Shown: positions 22,260-31,919 of the stretch, in pieces
How positions within the stretch are numbered: position 1 is the stretch's first letter
How the letters are laid out: each line of letters begins with the position of its first letter
NCBI GenBank assembly: GCA_016278265.1
Contig: JADQCE010000002.1
Coordinates: 1 to 64,000 of the forward strand
Direction: 5' to 3'
Origin: Halothiobacillus sp.
GTDB taxonomy: Bacteria > Pseudomonadota > Gammaproteobacteria > Halothiobacillales > Halothiobacillaceae
Length of the DNA stretch: 64,000 bases
Position numbers and translations under genes: made by a program
The notes under the pieces: model-generated
Seen by the model: the letters and a program-made list of their open reading frames with translations, nothing else
What the model was told of the DNA's origin: nothing
Databases searched by the model: none

Positions 22260-23522
22260 TCATTCCTCCGGCGGTCGCAGTCCGCGGTCCGGGCTGACCC
22301 AGCGGGCCCGCTCGCCCGACCGCTTGAGAATGGCCTTGGGCAGAGCCACTACCGTGGTGGCCATCGACAGCATCCAGAAGGCCAGTGGATACCAGATCAC
22401 CCAGAAATAATTGCGGAAGAAGCGCCGGTCGGTCTCGTAGCGCCGGTCGATCAGCAGGCTGACCAGGAACTGCAGCAGGGCCGTGATGCCAAGGATGATG
22501 CCCGCCCACTGCGGGATGATGCTTGGCCCTCTCCAGCCCGGCGGCATTTCGAAGATCAGGCCGAGCAGGAAGATCACCAATACGGCGGCCATGGCATAGG
22601 CCCACAGGATGCTCACCGTGTATTCGAGGGCCACCGCCCATAGTCGGCGCTTGTTCCAATGGAACAGGCCTGCGGCGTGTCGCAGGATCGTCTCCACGCC
22701 GCCTTGGGCCCAGCGCAGACGCTGTTTCCACAGCCCTTTGAACGTTTCGGGCATGTAGATGTAGCACATGGCGTTGGGTTCGTAGCGGATGTCCCAGTGG
22801 TCAAGCTGCAGCCGCCAGGAGATGTCGATGTCCTCGGTGACCATGTCGGAGCTCCAGTAGCCGACACGGTCCAGGGCGGTGCGCCGGAACCCGGCGATCA
22901 CGCCCGAGACGGTGAAGATGCGCCCGTAGACCCGCTGGGCGCGCTTGATCAGGCCGATGGTCGCAGAGAACTCGCCTACCTGCAGCTTGCCCAGCAGGGT
23001 GCTGCGGTTGAGGATGCGCGGGTTGCCGGTGACCGCGCCGACACGCGGCCCGGAGTCGAGGTGAGCCATCATCCATGCCACGGCCTTGGGATGGAGCATG
23101 GCGTCGCCGTCGATGCAAATCAGGAATTCGTGCTTGGCGGCAAGTGTGCCGGTGCGCAGCGCGATGGCCTTGCCCTGGTTGGTGGCCAGGTGCACCACCC
23201 GCAGGCGTGGGTATTCCTTGGTCAGTTCCTCGAGCACCCGCCCGGTACTGTCGTCGCTGCCGTCGTTTACGGCGACGATCTCGAAATCCGGGTATTCGCT
23301 TGCATGCGCGTAGTGCACGGTGTCCCGGATGTTCGTGCCTTCGTTGAAGCAGGGGATGATGATGCTGCACGGCGGGTGGCGCCCGCCCGCCGGCGGGCGG
23401 TTCGGGTCACCGTATGCCCCGCGTTCCCAGTGGAAAAAATACCAGGTGCCGCCGATCATCCACACCCAGGCCATCACCAAGGGGTAGAAGAAGACGAAGT
23501 CGAGCAGCCAGTCGATGTTCAT
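22260..23522 (-). CDS. pgaC: PgaC, poly-beta-1,6-N-acetylglucosamine synthase
   Basis: 420 residues of the GT2 family, with N-terminal and C-terminal membrane helices around a cytoplasmic glycosyltransferase domain. It adds GlcNAc from UDP-GlcNAc to the growing beta-1,6 chain. The key residues are visible: CFNEGTNIRDTV, VNDGSDDSTGRV, the DxD-type ICIDGDAMLHP, TEDIDISWRL and the Q..RW acceptor motif KQRLRWAQGG. The length matches family members (~410-440). The operon order A-B-C-D is as in E. coli. Confidence 0.93.
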   Translation of the reverse strand: MNIDWLLDFVFFYPLVMAWVWMIGGTWYFFHWERGAYGDPNRPPAGGRHPPCSIIIPCFNEGTNIRDTVHYAHASEYPDFEIVAVNDGSDDSTGRVLEELTKEYPRLRVVHLATNQGKAIALRTGTLAAKHEFLICIDGDAMLHPKAVAWMMAHLDSGPRVGAVTGNPRILNRSTLLGKLQVGEFSATIGLIKRAQRVYGRIFTVSGVIAGFRRTALDRVGYWSSDMVTEDIDISWRLQLDHWDIRYEPNAMCYIYMPETFKGLWKQRLRWAQGGVETILRHAAGLFHWNKRRLWAVALEYTVSILWAYAMAAVLVIFLLGLIFEMPPGWRGPSIIPQWAGIILGITALLQFLVSLLIDRRYETDRRFFRNYFWVIWYPLAFWMLSMATTVVALPKAILKRSGERARWVSPDRGLRPPEE

Positions 23523-23534
23523 GCCCTCGGTCTC

Positions 23535-25580
23535 CTATCGCCGATGCGGGAAGGCATTGAGCGAAATACCTTCCCGGGTGGGTTCGAAGCGTGGGCGGTT
23601 GTTGAGAAAGTCATCCGGGTAATAGGCCAGGTTCAGGATGCCGCGGCGCATGAGCTGTTCCATCCACTCGCGCAGGGTTTCTCCTTCCAGCCATCGGCCT
23701 TCACCACGCCAGTCGCGGGCCTGCAGCTCGAAGACCACGTTCTCGAATCCGCCGGCTTGCGCCTCGACGGCATCCGCGAGCTGGGCGAGCCAGACCTTGG
23801 GTGGTAGGTCCGTGCCGTCGAGCCAGGGCATGGCCATGATGGCCGTCTCGTCGTAGGCCTCCAGGAATGCCGGCAGCGATTGGGCGAAGCGTGCCTCGGC
23901 ACTGGGGTCGAGTACCACCCGGGCGTAAAGGTTGCGTGCCACCCGGAAGTCGAGGGAGTGATTGACCTGCTGGGCCAGTTGTTGCGTGGCCACCTCGCCA
24001 AAGTCGATCAATGCCTGGGTTTTTTGCTCCGGGGTGAGGTCGCAGTCGCTGATCGGGTTGTCCGTGCCGGGCCAGCGGGCCTCGCTGCGGCAGGCGGTCC
24101 GGTCCTCGTCGGCTGCTAGGTAGGCGTCGTCGTGGATCAGCACCCCGGCAATCCCGCTGGCCGCGCGCCCAAGATCGGTGTAGATCTCGCCGACGATCCG
24201 CTCGGATTCCGGCAGGAAAGGACTCAGGCGCCGGTAATCGCGCTCGGCCAGTACCGGCTCGCCCTCGGGACCAGATCGGGTAACGGACAGTGCTCGCTTG
24301 TGTGCCTCGTCGGGCAGGTCGAAGGCCAGCAGGGGCATCCAGGCATAGACCCGCACGCCGGCGCGGGTGCGCAGTTGCCAGGACACGCGGTTGAACAGGT
24401 CGGCCCGCATCGGCAGGTGCCGGTTGGGGAAATACAGCTCGGCGGCATTGCCGTCCCCGTCGGGGTCGGCGAAGGCCTGCAGGTAGACCGTGCGGACTTG
24501 CAGGGCCTTGATGCGGTCGAGCAGTTTCCCAAGATTGGCGTTGGCTTGTTCCGGATTCGGGTCGTAGACGTAGTCGAGGTCGATATGCACTGCCCGTTGC
24601 GGCGAGGGCAGATTGACCGGGGGGTCGTTGGTCGGTCGGGTCTCGGCGGCGATCTCGACGGCCGGAGGGTCATCGACGATCAGCGCACGAGAGAAGCTTT
24701 CCGCTCCCGGGGTGTTGAGCGCCGTGCCGCCCAGCGAGAACGACCAGGGCATGCCGACCTCGGCGGCGATGGCATCCACTTCCTGGGTATGCGCGCCGTA
24801 AGGCCAGACGATGGCCCTTGGCGCCTGGCCGGTGAGCATCTCGATCATCGCGCGGCTGCGTTGCAGGTCGTCGCGGATGCGCTGGCGGAAGGCCGCATCG
24901 CTCTCGTATTCCCCGGTTTGGGGGTCGAAGCGCCGCGTGATGGCCGCCGGTTGGCTGTTGCCCTGCGGATTGCCGAGGATGCCGCGGTGTAGATCATGGC
25001 TGTGGCTGGCGAACTCGACCAGTCCGGAATCCTGCATTTCCCGTATCTGGGCGGGGGTGACAAATCCCTCGACACCCAGCGGCCGGTCGTTATAGGTGAC
25101 GGTGGCGGTACTTTCCGAATCCGGCTCGGGGGCGGCGGCGAAGGCCTCTGGCGAGTAGCTCACCTCGGCGCCGTCCCAGACGGTTTTCAGCCAGCCGGTC
25201 TGCAGCGCGAACAGGGCCGGATAGTCGTAGGCCTCCAGCAACGGGAAGACATGGCTGTGGAGGCTGGCCAGGCCGTCATCAAAGGTGAGTAGTACGGCAT
25301 TTTCCGGCAGTGGCGTACCGCCCGAGCGGGCCTCGGCAATCTGATCCAGGGAGACGGGCTGCCAATCGTTGGCCGCCATCCAGTCGAACCAGGCCACCAG
25401 GCGGGCGGTGCTGACGGCGTATGGGTCGGCATCGCGCCCGGCGATCACGTCGTCGCGGACATCGTGATAGCACAGGGCCATGAACTGGCCGTCCGGCACC
25501 TCGGGAAAGGCGGCCAGGGCATTGCCGGCGAGCAGCAGGCCGGCGATCAGGTGGGTGAGTCGTGTCATCCAGCGTGCCAT
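23535..25580 (-). CDS. pgaB: PgaB, poly-GlcNAc N-deacetylase
   Basis: 681 residues. The N-terminal polysaccharide deacetylase (NodB) domain carries CYHDVRDD, LLTFDDGLASLH (catalytic Asp and metal-binding Asp), the histidine pair of EFASHSHDLH and IVWPYGAH. The C-terminal half is the GH13/153-like domain (DLDYVYDPNPEQ, VYAWMPLLAFD, GVLIHDDAYL, AMPWLDG). It partly deacetylates PNAG in the periplasm so that it can be exported by PgaA. The signal peptide ends NALAAFPEV without a lipobox cysteine, whereas E. coli PgaB is a lipoprotein. It overlaps pgaA by 1 bp (TGATG). Confidence 0.93.
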   Translation of the reverse strand: MARWMTRLTHLIAGLLLAGNALAAFPEVPDGQFMALCYHDVRDDVIAGRDADPYAVSTARLVAWFDWMAANDWQPVSLDQIAEARSGGTPLPENAVLLTFDDGLASLHSHVFPLLEAYDYPALFALQTGWLKTVWDGAEVSYSPEAFAAAPEPDSESTATVTYNDRPLGVEGFVTPAQIREMQDSGLVEFASHSHDLHRGILGNPQGNSQPAAITRRFDPQTGEYESDAAFRQRIRDDLQRSRAMIEMLTGQAPRAIVWPYGAHTQEVDAIAAEVGMPWSFSLGGTALNTPGAESFSRALIVDDPPAVEIAAETRPTNDPPVNLPSPQRAVHIDLDYVYDPNPEQANANLGKLLDRIKALQVRTVYLQAFADPDGDGNAAELYFPNRHLPMRADLFNRVSWQLRTRAGVRVYAWMPLLAFDLPDEAHKRALSVTRSGPEGEPVLAERDYRRLSPFLPESERIVGEIYTDLGRAASGIAGVLIHDDAYLAADEDRTACRSEARWPGTDNPISDCDLTPEQKTQALIDFGEVATQQLAQQVNHSLDFRVARNLYARVVLDPSAEARFAQSLPAFLEAYDETAIMAMPWLDGTDLPPKVWLAQLADAVEAQAGGFENVVFELQARDWRGEGRWLEGETLREWMEQLMRRGILNLAYYPDDFLNNRPRFEPTREGISLNAFPHRR

Positions 25581-28039
25581 CAGAAGATCCCCTCTACACC
25601 GAGCAGGCCGTAAAGCCGTCGTTCGCGCTGGCCGTCGTAGGCCATGCTGGACCAGCCCACGCCGTAGCGCACGGCCCAGCGACGGCTGAGATCCCAGCGG
25701 TGTTCGTAGCGAAGCTCGATGATGGGGTCCTGGCCGAAGTCGGCCTGGTGGCCGATGCCCGTGGCGGCGTGGAAGTGCTGGGTGAAGGCGCGATCGTAGC
25801 GGCGCCAGGTGATCCAGTCATGGTCGATCCGCACCGAGGCGCTGCCCGAGGTCTCGGGGTTGTAGTAAGGCCCGCCCGGCTCACTGTTGTGCTGATAGAA
25901 AAGGTCGCCGCCCAGGTCGGTGGCGTGGTGCGGCCCGGCCGATACCCGCCGGGTCACACCGGTGCCGAGTGAGAGGCGGCGGTTGCCGTCGTCGATGGAG
26001 AGCAGGCCGGTGCTCGCGTAGGCCGACAAGGACTCGGAGGCGCGCCAGTCAACCGAGGCGTTTGCCGACCACCCCTCCAGGCCGGCTTCCGTGGCGCGCA
26101 AGGGGGTTTCCATTGAGTGGCTGTCGCCCTCGACGCTCACCTGCCAGTGATCGTTGAGCCACTGCGACCAACCGGCGGCCACACCGGCCTCGGCACTGCC
26201 GAGGCGGTTGCGATGCACGGACGCCCAGGCCCGCTTGCGATCGGCGGCCCATTCGACGCCCACGGCGATCCGATCTTGTATGCCGTCGCTCTCCTCATAG
26301 GTGGCCGTTTCGCGGCGGTGCTCGACGAAGGCGCGGAAGTCCTGTTCCGACCAGGGTGAGTTCAGCCGCGTGCGCCAGCTTTGATCATCGTTGCCGGAGA
26401 CCAGTGCCTCGCCGCCGCGTGTACGGCCCACGGTGACCTCGCTTTCGATCGAGAAGCGATCTCGGTCGTCGAGTTCATCGAGATGTCGCTGGACGCGGAC
26501 GTCGCGAGGGAAGTCCTCTGCCAGCCGGTCGGTCTCGATCTCCCAGGCATCCCAGTGACCGAGATCGCGCGCATCGCTGGCGCGCGCGAGACGCGTTTCC
26601 AATGCCTCGGGGGCCCAGGCCTCCGCCCGTTCCGTGAATTTCTCTGCCCGTTCGGGCCAGCCTCGCCAGCGGGCGATCTGGGCGCGTTGACTCCACAGAC
26701 CCGAATGCGCGGGGGCGGTGCTGACCAGTTCGCCGCTGCGCCGCCAGGCTTCGGCGTCCTGCTGGCGGTAGGCCGCATCGTCGACCAGAAGTTGGTCGAC
26801 ATCGACCCGTTCCCAGTTGGGTATCGGTTCTCGCCCAGCGCCCGTGGGTAGCCACGCGGGTGCCTGGAGGGCCCGGTCCCGTACGTCGGCCGCCCGCTGG
26901 TAATCTTCCAGCGCGATCAGGGTGTAGTAGAGATCGAGCAGCAACGTCAGGTCGGCTGGGCCCTGTGCCGGCAGCAGCGATTCGTACAGGGGCAGTGCTG
27001 CCTCGGGCTGCTCCTCGGCGAGGTAGGCGTCCGCGGCAGCTCGTCGCACGAATGGCGGCGGGGTCGGCTCGGTCGGCAGCGTCTTCCAGGTTGCGATGGC
27101 CTCGGGCATCCACTCCCTTTCCCGCAGCAGGTAGACCCGGTCGTAGAGCGCGCGGCGATGTTGCGGGTGGTCCGCGGGCACGCGTTCGAGGAAGCTGTCG
27201 AGCCGCTGCTGCGGGGCGTTCATGGTCGCGTTGGCCGCTTGCGGTCGGGCGTCGACGAGCAACAGGTCGTGGCGGTCGATTGCCTGGCGGATGTCGGCCG
27301 CGATGGCGTCGGCCTCGATCTGCAGCCGGACGTCGGGTTCGAACCGGTCAGGGTGGGCCTGAACGGCCTCCAGGGCCCGTTCGGCGGCGCCCAGTTGCCA
27401 GAGGGCCAAGGTCTGTTCCACGTAGGGCAGTGGCGCGGCGGGATTGATCTGGCGGGCGCGATTGGCAAGTGCCAGTGCGTCGCGGGCACGCGCGGACAGG
27501 CGCATGCCGTACGCCATCATCGCGACTTCGCGCGCGGAGTCGGGTAGTGGATCGATGCCTTGGAGGACCTTGATGGCGGTGGCCGTGTCGCCGGCCTCGG
27601 CGCTGACCACGCCGTAGCGCACCCGTCCGGGCGTGCCAAGGCGGCGATGGGAATCGCGCAGCACCGCCGCGGCGTGTTCGAATTGGCGGGCATCGCGCAG
27701 TGCGCCGGCCCAGGCGATGTGGGCGTATTCCGGCACCTCAATGGGAGAGAGGTCGGCGGTGCGTTCGAGGATGGCGACGTTATCGCCCGCACGGCGGTAG
27801 AGGATGATCAGGTCGGCGAGGATGCGGGGGTCGCCCGGATGGGCCGCGTCAAGTTCTTCCAGGCGCGCGATAGCGCTTCCGATCTGCCCCTCGCGGGCCA
27901 GTTCCACGGCCGCGATGCGGCTGGAATCGGCCGGCTCGGCAGCCAGGAGGAAGTCGGGCGGGGAAACCAGCAACAGGGAGACCAGTATCAGCCCGCTGGT
28001 GGGTCGAATTCGGACGATCTGTCTGTTGCCCGTTCTCAT
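25580..28039 (-). CDS. pgaA: PgaA, poly-GlcNAc export porin
   Basis: 819 residues, close to E. coli PgaA (807). After a signal peptide (SGLILVSLLLVSPPDFLLAAEP) comes a long superhelix of TPR-like helix pairs, roughly residues 35-520 (for example ELAREGQIGSAIARLEELDAAHPGDPRILADLIILYRRAG), then a 16-stranded barrel ending in GLLGVEGIF with terminal Phe. The TPR part binds deacetylated polymer and the barrel exports it. It is the first gene of the operon; GGGAAA precedes the ATG. Confidence 0.92.
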   Translation of the reverse strand: MRTGNRQIVRIRPTSGLILVSLLLVSPPDFLLAAEPADSSRIAAVELAREGQIGSAIARLEELDAAHPGDPRILADLIILYRRAGDNVAILERTADLSPIEVPEYAHIAWAGALRDARQFEHAAAVLRDSHRRLGTPGRVRYGVVSAEAGDTATAIKVLQGIDPLPDSAREVAMMAYGMRLSARARDALALANRARQINPAAPLPYVEQTLALWQLGAAERALEAVQAHPDRFEPDVRLQIEADAIAADIRQAIDRHDLLLVDARPQAANATMNAPQQRLDSFLERVPADHPQHRRALYDRVYLLREREWMPEAIATWKTLPTEPTPPPFVRRAAADAYLAEEQPEAALPLYESLLPAQGPADLTLLLDLYYTLIALEDYQRAADVRDRALQAPAWLPTGAGREPIPNWERVDVDQLLVDDAAYRQQDAEAWRRSGELVSTAPAHSGLWSQRAQIARWRGWPERAEKFTERAEAWAPEALETRLARASDARDLGHWDAWEIETDRLAEDFPRDVRVQRHLDELDDRDRFSIESEVTVGRTRGGEALVSGNDDQSWRTRLNSPWSEQDFRAFVEHRRETATYEESDGIQDRIAVGVEWAADRKRAWASVHRNRLGSAEAGVAAGWSQWLNDHWQVSVEGDSHSMETPLRATEAGLEGWSANASVDWRASESLSAYASTGLLSIDDGNRRLSLGTGVTRRVSAGPHHATDLGGDLFYQHNSEPGGPYYNPETSGSASVRIDHDWITWRRYDRAFTQHFHAATGIGHQADFGQDPIIELRYEHRWDLSRRWAVRYGVGWSSMAYDGQRERRLYGLLGVEGIF

Positions 28040-28073
28040 GCGTTTCCCTGCCTGATATCCCCTTTGTTCATGG

Positions 28074-28086
28074 GTTATAGCATAAC
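28074..28086. promoter_or_regulatory. Possible pgaA promoter/operator dyad
   Basis: GTTAT-agc-ATAAC is a short perfect dyad in an AT-rich patch about 40 bp upstream of pgaA; read on the minus strand it contains TATAAC as a possible -10 box. No convincing -35 box is seen. Confidence 0.3.
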
Positions 28087-28138
28087 TAGTCGGGGAAACA
28101 TCGAAGTGTCTCGCCGTGTTGGTGCTGACCAGGTGGGG

Positions 28139-30499
28139 TTACCGCCCGGTGGCGGCGGGCCAGCGCCAATCGCGGATTTCCGGCATGTCCTCGCCGTGTT
28201 CGCGGATGTACTGCTCATGGTCGATCAGCCGCTGTTCCATCTGCTGGCGCAGGTGGGCACCGCGCACTTTCAGGCCGGGCACGCGCTCGATCACGTCGAT
28301 GACCAGGTGGAAGCGGTCGATCTCGTTCTTCACGGCCATGTCGAACGGGGTCGTGGTCGTGCCTTCTTCCTTGTAACCGCGCACGTGCAGGTTGTGGTGG
28401 TTGGTGCGTCGGTAGGTCAGGCGGTGAATCAGCCACGGGTAGCCGTGATAGGCGAACACGACCGGCCGGTCGAGGGTGAATATCGAGTCGAAGGCGCTAT
28501 CCGACAGGCCGTGCGGGTGCTCACTCTCGGGCTGGAGTTTCATCAGGTCGACCACGTTGACCAGCCGCACGCGCAGTTCGGGCAGGTGGCGGCGCAACAG
28601 GTCGGTAGCGGCGAGGATCTCCTCGGTGGGCACATCGCCGGCGCAGGCCATGACCACGTCGGGCTCCAGACCGTCGTCGCTGCTGGCCCACTCCCAGATG
28701 GATACCCCGGCCGTACAGTGCTTAATCGCCGCATCCATGTCGAGGTACTGGGGTTGGGGCTGTTTGCCGGCGACGATCACGTTGACGTAATCGCGGCTCC
28801 TGAGGCAATGGTCGGTCACCGACAGCAGGCAGTTCGCATCGGGTGGGAAGTAGACGCGGACCACGCTCGCCTTCTTGTTGACCACCAGATCGATGAAGCC
28901 GGGATCCTGGTGCGAGAAGCCGTTGTGGTCCTGGCGCCAGACGTGACTGGTCAAGAGGTAGTTGAGTGACGGCACCGGCGCACGCCAGGGGATATCCCGA
29001 CTGGTATCCAGCCACTTGGCGTGCTGGTTGAACATCGAGTCGATGATGTGGATGAAGGCCTCGTAGCAGGCAAACAGGCCATGACGGCCGGTCAGCAGGT
29101 AGCCCTCCAGCCAGCCCTGGCAGGTATGTTCCGAGAGGATTTCCATCACGCGCCCGCCGCGGGCGAGATGCTCGTCGGTGGGCAGGGTCTCGGCGTTCCA
29201 GGCCCGGTCGGTGACGGAAAAGACGTCATCAAGCCGGTTGGATGCCGTTTCGTCCGGGCCGAACAGGCGGAAGTTGCGCGTCTCGTGGCTGCGTTCCATC
29301 ACGTCGCGCAGGAGGCGTCCCATGGCCCGGGTCGATTCGGCGCGGCTCTGTCCAGGCGCCTCGACCGGGATCGCATAGTCGCGGAAGTCGGGCAGGTCGA
29401 GGGGGTGACACAGGAGTCCGCCGTTGGCGTGCGGATTGGCGGACATGCGCCGGGGACCCTGCGGTGTGCGGTCGGTAAGCCAGTCGAACGGCTGCCCGTG
29501 CTCGTCGAACAGCTCCTCGGGGCGGTAGCCTTTCATCCAGTTCTCGAGGAGCTGGCGGTGCTGCGGGTCGCCGCGGACGTCGGCGACCGGCACCTGGTGG
29601 GCGCGCCAGGTGCCCTCGACCGGCTTGCCGTCGACTTCCTCGGGGCCGGTCCAGCCCTTGGGGCTGCGCAGCACGATCATCGGCCAGCGCGGGCGGGTCG
29701 TGTCTCCGTCTTGACGCGCCCGCTGCTGGATGGCGTGAATCTCGTCGAGCGCCTGTCCGAGTGTTTCGAGCATTGCCGGGTGCATCAGCTCGGGGTCCTC
29801 GCCGGTGACGAAATACGGTTGGTAGCCGTAGCCGCGCAGCAGCCCCTCGAGTTCCTCCTCGGGAATGCGGGCGAGTACGGTGGGGTTGGCGATCTTGTAG
29901 CCGTTGAGATGCAGGATCGGCAGCACGGCGCCGTCATGCACCGGGTCGAGGAACTTGTTCGAGTGCCAGGAGGTGGCCAGCGGGCCGGTCTCGGCCTCGC
30001 CGTCGCCCACCACCGCGCAGACGACCAGATGCGGGTTGTCGAAGGCCGCGCCGAAGGCATGCGAGAGCACGTAGCCCAGCTCGCCGCCCTCGTGGATCGA
30101 ACCGGGCGTCTCGGGCGCGACGTGCGAGGGAATGCCGCCGGGGAAGGAGAACTGCCGGAACAGGCGCTGCATGCCCGGCTCGTCGCGGCTGATCTCGGGG
30201 TAGACCTCCGAGTAGGTGCCGTCGAGCCAGGCGCTGGCCACCAGCCCCGGCCCCCCGTGGCCGGGGCCGGCCAGGTAGATCGCGTCGAGGTCGCGCGCCG
30301 CGATCTGGTGATTCATGTGCGCGTAGATGAAGTTGAGCCCCGGGGTGGTACCCCAGTGGCCCAGCAGGCGTGGCTTGATGTGCTCTGGTGCCAGCGGCTC
30401 GCGCAGCAGCGGGTTGTCGAGCAGGTAGATCTGCCCCACGGAGAGGTAGTTGGCCGCGCGCCAGAAACCGTCGATCGCCTTGATGTCGCCTTGCTGCAT
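28139..30499 (-). CDS. xfp: Xylulose-5-phosphate/fructose-6-phosphate phosphoketolase
   Basis: About 786 residues, a thiamine diphosphate enzyme that splits xylulose 5-phosphate (or fructose 6-phosphate) with phosphate to acetyl phosphate plus an aldose phosphate. Family motifs are clear: [15 protein letters not shown] near the start, [36 protein letters not shown] in the TPP site, [27 protein letters not shown] and [11 protein letters not shown]. The ATG at 30499 has GGGAG 9 nt upstream; 30505 and 30553 are alternatives. It follows acetate kinase on the same strand, so acetyl phosphate goes straight to acetate plus ATP. Confidence 0.93.
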   Translation of the reverse strand: MQQGDIKAIDGFWRAANYLSVGQIYLLDNPLLREPLAPEHIKPRLLGHWGTTPGLNFIYAHMNHQIAARDLDAIYLAGPGHGGPGLVASAWLDGTYSEVYPEISRDEPGMQRLFRQFSFPGGIPSHVAPETPGSIHEGGELGYVLSHAFGAAFDNPHLVVCAVVGDGEAETGPLATSWHSNKFLDPVHDGAVLPILHLNGYKIANPTVLARIPEEELEGLLRGYGYQPYFVTGEDPELMHPAMLETLGQALDEIHAIQQRARQDGDTTRPRWPMIVLRSPKGWTGPEEVDGKPVEGTWRAHQVPVADVRGDPQHRQLLENWMKGYRPEELFDEHGQPFDWLTDRTPQGPRRMSANPHANGGLLCHPLDLPDFRDYAIPVEAPGQSRAESTRAMGRLLRDVMERSHETRNFRLFGPDETASNRLDDVFSVTDRAWNAETLPTDEHLARGGRVMEILSEHTCQGWLEGYLLTGRHGLFACYEAFIHIIDSMFNQHAKWLDTSRDIPWRAPVPSLNYLLTSHVWRQDHNGFSHQDPGFIDLVVNKKASVVRVYFPPDANCLLSVTDHCLRSRDYVNVIVAGKQPQPQYLDMDAAIKHCTAGVSIWEWASSDDGLEPDVVMACAGDVPTEEILAATDLLRRHLPELRVRLVNVVDLMKLQPESEHPHGLSDSAFDSIFTLDRPVVFAYHGYPWLIHRLTYRRTNHHNLHVRGYKEEGTTTTPFDMAVKNEIDRFHLVIDVIERVPGLKVRGAHLRQQMEQRLIDHEQYIREHGEDMPEIRDWRWPAATGR

Positions 30500-30581
30500 G
30501 GCCATGTTCTCCCAAAGCCGGGGTCGTTTGCGTTGGATGTGCTCACCCCACATCAGAGCAGCGGGATGTGTCGAACGGGTG

Positions 30582-31730
30582 TTAGTGCAGGTCCTGTATT
30601 TGCCGGATCATTTCCCACTCCTCGTCGGCGGGCACCACCCAGATGCCCGCGGGGCTATGCGGCTGGTGCAGCGCGCGCACCCCCGATTCGTCACGGCGAT
30701 TGGCGACCGGGTCCAGGGAGAGTCCCATCACGCCCAGCCCTTCGCAGACCGATTCGCGCACGACGACGTCGTGTTCGCCGATGCCGCCGGTGAATACCAG
30801 GGCGTCCAGCCGACCCAGATTGACCAGGTAGCCGCCCAGGTAATGGCGAATGCGATGGATGTACATGGCCAGCGCGGTGCTCGCCTGTTCGCTGTCCCGG
30901 TCGATCGCGTCATGGATCTCGCGCATGTCGCGGGTCCCGCACAGTCCGAGCAGGCCGGATTCGTGGTTGAGCAGGTGGTCGACCTCGTCGCTGGTCAGCC
31001 CGCCGCGCCGTTCGAGCACCCCGGGGATCGCCGGATCGATATCGCCGGCCCGGGTGCCCATGACCAGCCCCTCCAGCGGGGTCATGCCCATCGAGGTGGC
31101 GACGCTCTGCCCGCCGCGAATGGCCGTGACGCTCGCGCCGTTGCCCAGGTGCAGCACGATCAGGTTGAGTCGGGCCGGCGGGTGGCCGGTGGCCTCGGCG
31201 ACCCGGCGCAATGCATTGGCGGCCGAGAGGCCGTGAAACCCATAGCGGCGGATGCCAAGCCGATCGCGGCACCAGGCGGGCAGGGCGTAGTCGCGTGATT
31301 CCGGCGGCAGATCGCGGTGGAAGGCGGTGTCGAACAGGGCGTAATGGGGCGTGTCCGGGAAGCGCTCGCGAGCGGCCTCGATACAGGCCGCCGCGAGGGG
31401 GTTGTGCAGCGGCGCGAGGGGTTCGATCTCGTGCAGCGCGTCGATCACTGCCTGGTCGATTCGCGTGGGGGCGTCGAAGCGCTCACCGCCATGCACGACG
31501 CGGTGGGCGATGCCTTGGAACGGCCCGGCCTCGCCCGGCGGCAGGGCGGTGAGCAACTCGTCAAGTGCGCGTGCATGCGCCTCACCGAGGGGACGGCTGC
31601 CGTCGCCGAGCTCTTCGGCCGTGACCGCGTGCCTTCGGTTGCCGGCGGCATCGAGGATCGCCAGCTTGAGCGAGGACGAGCCGGCATTGATTGCCAGCCA
31701 GCGAGTGTCGTCCGGCCCATCTGTCGCCAT
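30582..31730 (-). CDS. ackA: Acetate kinase
   Basis: 382 residues, ASKHA-superfamily kinase converting acetyl phosphate and ADP to acetate and ATP. Visible motifs: [16 protein letters not shown] at the N-terminus, [60 protein letters not shown] and the C-terminal [14 protein letters not shown]. The start at 31730 has GGAGAGGG 8 nt upstream and gives the normal length. It leads a two-gene unit with phosphoketolase. Confidence 0.93.
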   Translation of the reverse strand: MATDGPDDTRWLAINAGSSSLKLAILDAAGNRRHAVTAEELGDGSRPLGEAHARALDELLTALPPGEAGPFQGIAHRVVHGGERFDAPTRIDQAVIDALHEIEPLAPLHNPLAAACIEAARERFPDTPHYALFDTAFHRDLPPESRDYALPAWCRDRLGIRRYGFHGLSAANALRRVAEATGHPPARLNLIVLHLGNGASVTAIRGGQSVATSMGMTPLEGLVMGTRAGDIDPAIPGVLERRGGLTSDEVDHLLNHESGLLGLCGTRDMREIHDAIDRDSEQASTALAMYIHRIRHYLGGYLVNLGRLDALVFTGGIGEHDVVVRESVCEGLGVMGLSLDPVANRRDESGVRALHQPHSPAGIWVVPADEEWEMIRQIQDLH

Positions 31731-31854
31731 TGATCCGGCCCTCTCCGTTAGCATGCGAGAAACCACCCCTTGCAAGTGGGGTTGTCGTTTCAATCCTAGC
31801 CGGAAAAGTCCGGGTTTGTCAGCGGGTTGTGCTCAATCTTGCGGTGCCGGGCAC

Positions 31855-31881
31855 GAAAAAGGCGCGCCGGGGGCGCGCCTT
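31855..31881 (-). terminator. Rho-independent terminator of dctP
   Basis: Read on the minus strand, AAGGCGCGCC-CCC-GGCGCGCC is followed by five T. It lies 40 nt after the dctP stop codon and separates dctP from ackA. Confidence 0.8.
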
Positions 31882-31919
31882 CTGATCATGAGCCGATCGG
31901 CTCCGAGAATGACGAGTCG

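Noticed and set aside
31765-31785. Imperfect hairpin upstream of ackA (CCCCTTGCAAGTGGGG)
   Set aside because: Pairing is imperfect, it has no T tract, and no regulator site is recognised; it is probably chance in GC-rich DNA.
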